Source: Parenemella sanctibonifatiensis (GTDB lineage: Bacteria > Actinomycetota > Actinomycetes > Propionibacteriales > Propionibacteriaceae). From it: DNA of 64,000 nt. Where the stretch lies: positions 922,056 to 986,055 of the forward strand of contig NZ_NMVJ01000001.1 in assembly GCF_002250565.1 (NCBI RefSeq), in the 5' to 3' direction. Shown here in pieces: positions 60,959 to 64,000 of the stretch; positions within the stretch are counted from its first letter, which is position 1; each line of letters begins with the position of its first letter. Below the pieces are notes generated by a model. It did no database searches. It had not been told where the DNA came from and worked only from the letters and a program-made list of their open reading frames with translations. The position numbers and the translations under genes were made by a program.

Positions 60959-61249
60959 ATGGGTGACTACACTCGCGTTAACGATTCCGCCATGGCGCAG
61001 GGCATCAACGACCTGCAGCAGGCTCACACCCGCCTCACCAGCGAGCTGTCCGACCTCGAGGGCAAGCTGAACTCGTCCCTCGCACAGTGGGAGGGCAACG
61101 CCCGCGAGGCCTACCGCGAGGCCAAGGCCCGCTGGGACGCTGCCGCTGACAAGATGTCGCAGATCATCAACACCATGCGCACCGTCATGACCCAGATCTC
61201 CGAGAACTACACCCAGAACGAGCGGAACGTCCAGAACTCCTGGGGCTGA
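60959..61249 (+). CDS. esxA: WXG100 secretion substrate (EsxA-like)
   Basis: A 96-residue partner of the preceding protein. The turn is SLAQWEGNAREAY (W-x-G), and the C-terminus YTQNERNVQNSWG also holds a YxxxE. ATG 60959 is preferred over ATG 60953 because GGAG ends 8 nt before it. A strong terminator follows, closing a two-gene operon. Confidence 0.92.
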   Translation: MGDYTRVNDSAMAQGINDLQQAHTRLTSELSDLEGKLNSSLAQWEGNAREAYREAKARWDAAADKMSQIINTMRTVMTQISENYTQNERNVQNSWG

Positions 61250-61280
61250 GCAATCAGCTTGATTCCGACATGACGTAGGC

Positions 61281-61315
61281 ACGTGGGTGCGACTCTTCCC
61301 GAGTCGCGCCCACGT
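61281..61315 (+). terminator. terminator after the WXG100 pair
   Basis: ACGTGGGTGCGACTC (61281-61295) pairs with GAGTCGCGCCCACGT (61301-61315), one mismatch, loop of five. It separates the abundant esx transcript from the next operon. Confidence 0.75.
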
Positions 61316-61387
61316 CCTCGTTACCCCGCCGGCGTACGCCCTCGGCGCAGGCGTTAGTTTTGGAGCAACCCCAAGCAGGAGATGACG

Positions 61388-61756
61388 GTGACCGAGAACA
61401 CCCCGACCGGGCCCGTGACATCTGATGTCACAGTCGATCCCGGCGACATTCGAGATTTTGCGAAGTTCCTCGACGAGATGACGACCGAGCTGCAGGGTCT
61501 GAACCAGCGGGTCGACGCCTTCAAGGCGCCCGGATCGGTCGGCTTCGGCAAGTACAACGCCAGCGCGGGCGCCGAGCAGCGCTTCCGCGAGGCGATCAAC
61601 ACTCATTCCTCGAACCTGAACCGCATGGTCACCCGCAACCAGCAGCTGACCTCGGGCTCCAACGAACTCGCCAAGCAGTACACCGACCTGAACGCGCTCA
61701 ATGCGTTGCATTCGGTCGAGGTGCACAACGCCATCCAGGAAGGACCGGCCCAGTGA
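61388..61756 (+). CDS. WXG100-like helical protein, first of a secreted pair
   Basis: A 122-residue helical protein with DIRDFAKFLDEMTTELQGLNQRVDAFK, a central GSVGFGKYNASAG turn and a second helix (NLNRMVTRNQQLTSGSNELAKQYTDLN). Size and position fit a WXG100/PE-like partner of the following long protein, though the W-x-G is replaced. GTG 61388 is favoured, as GGAG lies 6 nt upstream; ATG 61382 touches it. Its stop overlaps the next GTG. Confidence 0.65.
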   Translation: MTENTPTGPVTSDVTVDPGDIRDFAKFLDEMTTELQGLNQRVDAFKAPGSVGFGKYNASAGAEQRFREAINTHSSNLNRMVTRNQQLTSGSNELAKQYTDLNALNALHSVEVHNAIQEGPAQ

Positions 61757-63213
61757 CTGTCGCCAGCACTCAGCGCGCCGCGCTCGCCTACATCGGCTCC
61801 GCGGTTGCCCCCACCATGCACGGTGGCGCCGACGAGTTCCAGGCGCTGTCGACCCGGGCCGCCGAACTGCGCGAGCTGATCCAAGAAAAGCTCGACCAGC
61901 TGACCGCCGAAGGCGGCTGGACCGGAGCCGGTGCCCGCGCCTTCCGGGAGATGGTCGTTCACGACCTGATCAAGCCGCTCGGTGAGTTCTCCGAGCAGTC
62001 CGCCGCGCTGGGGCAGGCGCTGCGCCCGCTGGCGCAGTCGGTCGACTCCAGCCAGCAGGTCGCCTCGAGCAACCCGATCCCGTGGGACATCGCAGCCCCG
62101 TGGACCGCCCGACCCTCACCGGCCGCGATGGCCAATCCGCTCACCGCGGCGATGGCACCGATCGAGGTCGTCAACATCGGCCAGATTCCGCAGCGGATCG
62201 TGCCTCAGCCCGTCTGGATGGGCATCGAGGGCGCCGCGGCAGCTTCGGTCCCGCCGCCGGTCTACACCCAGACCGGTCAGCCGACCGGCTTCGCCGCCCA
62301 CAACTGGGACGTGAAGATGGAGACCCTCGGCGTCAACCCGACCCAGAAGGTCGCCTGCAACGGCGCCGTCGCCTCGGTCGACGCCTCGTTGAACGCCTTC
62401 CTACCCGAAGGTTCCTCGGGCAAGGGCAAGGACGTCGAGCTGAAGGGCGAGAGCGAGCAGGAGCAGAAGAACTGGCAGGAGGACCTGCGTACGCTCCAGG
62501 AGCGGGTCCGCCAGGTCAAGGACGTCGTCGACCAGGTGATGCCCCGCGGCAACCTCGGCCCCGAGACGAACACGCCGCTGGTTCAGCCCGACATGCCGCG
62601 TACCAGCGACATCCCGCAACCGAACCTCGCCCAGCCCGGCCTGGACCGGGTGACGCCGGGCGGTCACGACACGCCGCGCCTCGAATCCGGCACGGTGACC
62701 CAGGGCGTACATGCCTCCGGCATCGACCCGACCCTGCTCAACGGCAGCAGCAACTCGCTGAACCCGTCGCTGGCTTCCGGTATCAACGGCACCCAGTTGG
62801 GTGCGGCGATCAGCGATGGCACCCTCGCTGCTGGCGTTGACCCGATCGGTGCACCGATCGGCACCACCGGCGCCGCTGCCAGCCCGGCCGCAGGCACACC
62901 GCTGGCGGGCGCTGGCTCCGGCGGAATGATGGGCGCGGGCGGTCTGGGCGGTGGCGCGGCTGGCTCGAAGGGCAACCCGTCCTTCCAGCTCGACGGCCGC
63001 GGTCGGGGGATCATCAACCCCGGCTACGACGGTGGCGCCAATTCAGGCGCTGGCGCGGGCCCCGGCGGCATGATGCCGATGGGCATGGGCGCCGGTAACC
63101 GCCGCGGGGCCAAGGACGAGGACCGCAATCACGAGTTCGAGGAGACGTGGCTGGAGGAGGATCAGGACGTTTGGGGCGAGGAAGACGCACCGCCCGGACT
63201 GATCACCAAATGA
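61753..63213 (+). CDS. PPE/WXG-like long ESX substrate with acidic C-terminal motif
   Basis: A 486-residue protein. The helical N-terminus (residues 1-105) has GGWTGAGARAFREMV as a W-x-G-type turn. A Pro/Ala-rich middle follows, a coiled-coil (EQEQKNWQEDLRTLQERVRQVKDVVDQV, about residue 235-265), a Gly/Ala-rich region, and a sharply conserved-looking C-terminus, EETWLEEDQDVWGEEDAPPG, with acidic residues and VWG. Similar endings occur on actinobacterial ESX-locus proteins and may be recognised by the machine. It has a GTG start overlapping the previous gene. Confidence 0.7.
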   Translation: MTVASTQRAALAYIGSAVAPTMHGGADEFQALSTRAAELRELIQEKLDQLTAEGGWTGAGARAFREMVVHDLIKPLGEFSEQSAALGQALRPLAQSVDSSQQVASSNPIPWDIAAPWTARPSPAAMANPLTAAMAPIEVVNIGQIPQRIVPQPVWMGIEGAAAASVPPPVYTQTGQPTGFAAHNWDVKMETLGVNPTQKVACNGAVASVDASLNAFLPEGSSGKGKDVELKGESEQEQKNWQEDLRTLQERVRQVKDVVDQVMPRGNLGPETNTPLVQPDMPRTSDIPQPNLAQPGLDRVTPGGHDTPRLESGTVTQGVHASGIDPTLLNGSSNSLNPSLASGINGTQLGAAISDGTLAAGVDPIGAPIGTTGAAASPAAGTPLAGAGSGGMMGAGGLGGGAAGSKGNPSFQLDGRGRGIINPGYDGGANSGAGAGPGGMMPMGMGAGNRRGAKDEDRNHEFEETWLEEDQDVWGEEDAPPGLITK

Positions 63214-63355
63214 CCTGAGCCTGGTCAGCCTCTCGATCGCGTCGGAGCACTGCTCCGGCGCGATCGTTGTTTCTGCGTGGGCGCAGGACCGTGCTCGGTG
63301 CCCCGGCCCACACCCGGACAGTCTGGAACGCAGGCACCACCCCAGCCCACACCCC
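63214..63355. other. gap after the ESX operon
   Basis: Apart from a hairpin near 63235-63270 (CGATCGCG with CGCGATCG around ACTGCTCCGG) nothing gene-like is seen before the repeats begin. Confidence 0.5.
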
Positions 63356-63432
63356 GCCCCGAAACGTCCACCCCAGCCGACCACCACCCTCACATCGCCA
63401 ACGCCCCACCCCTCACCCGGACACTCCAGAGC
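63356..63432. repeat. 77-bp palindromic element, copy 9
   Basis: Left arm GCCCCGAAACGTCC and right arm GGACACTCCAGAGC. Symmetry is weaker than elsewhere but left arm, centre ACATCGCC and length are retained. Confidence 0.7.
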
Positions 63433-63461
63433 GAGTCCGGGGTTACCCCAGCCCACACCCC

Positions 63462-63538
63462 GCCCCGAAACGTCCACCCCAGCCGACCACCACCCCCACA
63501 TCGCCAACGCCCCACCCCTCACCCGGACACTCCAGAGC
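63462..63538. repeat. 77-bp palindromic element, copy 10
   Basis: Second unit of the 106-bp duplication, same arms as copy 9. Confidence 0.7.
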
Positions 63539-63553
63539 GAGTCCGGGGTTACC

Positions 63554-63800
63554 GACCGAACGGGTGATTCGGCGGAGTTCGGGGCCTTCCGCGCAGATAT
63601 TGCGTTGCCGCTGGCCCTGGCCTGCCCCACAATGGTCGGGCGGCATGGCAGGTCTTCCTTGCCTGTTCCGTAGTCGTCTCCCACGACGACTCCCATGGCG
63701 GCAACATCTGATTGCTCAGGGTTCGAGTCCCTTCATTGAAAGCGCTGCCTCTGGGGAAACCACGTACAGCGTGCCTTGCGAGGTGCTGCCGGGCCACACG
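63554..63800. other. gap between repeats and IS element
   Basis: No supported gene. A tRNA-T-arm-like stretch, CAGGGTTCGAGTCCC near 63718, has no matching acceptor or anticodon arm. Confidence 0.4.
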
Positions 63801-64000
63801 GGACTGCCCCCAGTTTGCTTGACAGATTTCTAGGGGTGGGTCAGGCGGCCTGGGTGGCCGTCTGATGGGTTGCTTCGAACTCTACTGGAGTGAGTTTGCC
63901 GAGGCGTCGTTGGCGACGTCGGCGGTGGTAGGACTTCTCGATCCAGGTGATGATGGCCAGGCGTAGCTCGGCTCGGCTGGCCCACGGGTGGCGGTTGAGG
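63801..64000 (-). mobile_element. IS3-family insertion sequence, one end (cut by window)
   Basis: The transposase C-terminus and about 40 bp of end sequence are present. GGACTGCCCCCAGTTTGCTT at 63801 has the look of an IS3-type terminal repeat; the outer end cannot be confirmed because the other end is outside the window. Confidence 0.65.
63841..64000 (-). CDS. IS3-family transposase, C-terminal fragment (5' end outside window)
   Basis: The visible 52 residues read HPWASRAELRLAIITWIEKS, then YHRRRRQRRLGKLTPVEFEA and THQTATQAA before the TGA at 63841. The W-I-E-x-x-Y-x-x-x-R-x-H-like ending with LGKLTPVEFE is the standard tail of IS3 OrfB integrases, including the glutamate of the DDE triad region. 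The rest is beyond the window, so intactness is unknown. Confidence 0.88.
   Translation of the reverse strand, partial: LNRHPWASRAELRLAIITWIEKSYHRRRRQRRLGKLTPVEFEATHQTATQAA

Larger units (their letters stand above)
63342..63553. repeat. 106-bp tandem duplication containing two 77-bp elements
   Basis: Two nearly identical 106-bp units (63342-63447 and 63448-63553), differing at few bases, each carry one 77-bp element. The duplication is recent compared with the drift seen between other copies. Confidence 0.85.

Noticed and set aside
63705-63745. tRNA gene or att site suggested by CAGGGTTCGAGTCCC
   Set aside because: Only a T-arm-like hairpin is present. No pairing acceptor, anticodon or D-arm can be folded within 90 bp on either side.

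Overview
The window is high-GC chromosomal DNA from an actinomycete. A Zn-ribbon-free ribosomal protein L32, a WhiB-type regulator, menaquinone synthesis (menB), meso-diaminopimelate dehydrogenase, an MptB-like mannosyltransferase, an LCP cell-wall ligase and a complete actinobacterial-type VII (ESX) secretion core all fit. Gene content is most like Propionibacteriaceae, but that placement is an inference from families, not a database result. Many genes start at a GTG or ATG 6-8 nt after a TANNNT box, so leaderless transcription seems common here.

Layout. 0-9.4 kb: housekeeping genes (rpmF, a GNAT-RNase HI fusion, an LppU-like membrane protein, an amidohydrolase, a broken lipoprotein gene, tRNA-Ser(CGA), tadA with its acidic partner, upp, heme oxygenase with a DedA-like membrane protein, menB). 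9.5-15.2 kb: a five-gene module with a YbaB-like protein, a WXG100-like protein, a 1070-residue Pro/Gly-rich protein and two further proteins, probably a type VII substrate module lying about 34 kb from the core machine. 15.2-24.3 kb: pseudouridine synthase, MerR-type regulator, a beta-propeller/polytopic membrane protein pair, trmL, an LPDTG-anchored extracellular nuclease, tRNA-Arg(ACG). 24.4-28.3 kb: a D-amino-acid cluster (D-aminoacylase, YeiH-type exporter, D-serine dehydratase-like enzyme). 28.5-46.4 kb: methyltransferases, two more tRNA-Ser genes, LCP protein, quinone oxidoreductase, WhiB-HTH regulator, ddh, HAD phosphatase, serS, a PAP2-DAGK fusion, pheA, larB, a mannosyltransferase, a GlcD-type oxidase. 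46.5-49.4 kb: DUF4091 protein and a luciferase-like flavoenzyme. 49.5-63.2 kb: the ESX core (mycP, eccC, eccD, an unknown protein, eccE, eccB, two WXG100 proteins, a WXG100-like protein and a PPE-like long protein). The right end is an IS3-family element cut by the window edge.

The most distinctive signal is not a gene. Ten copies of an intergenic palindromic element, each exactly 77 bp, occur at 28.3, 28.5, 29.1, 33.6, 46.5, 48.3, 49.4, 50.9, 63.4 and 63.5 kb. Each has arms close to CCCCTGAAACGTCC and GGACGTTTCAGGGG around a small central dyad. They fill the gaps between several genes, one supplies a stop codon, and length is conserved although sequence has drifted.

Functionally, the ESX core and the distal module together suggest a working type VII system. 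tadA and its substrate tRNA-Arg(ACG), and serS with three tRNA-Ser isoacceptors, make this stretch rich in decoding functions.
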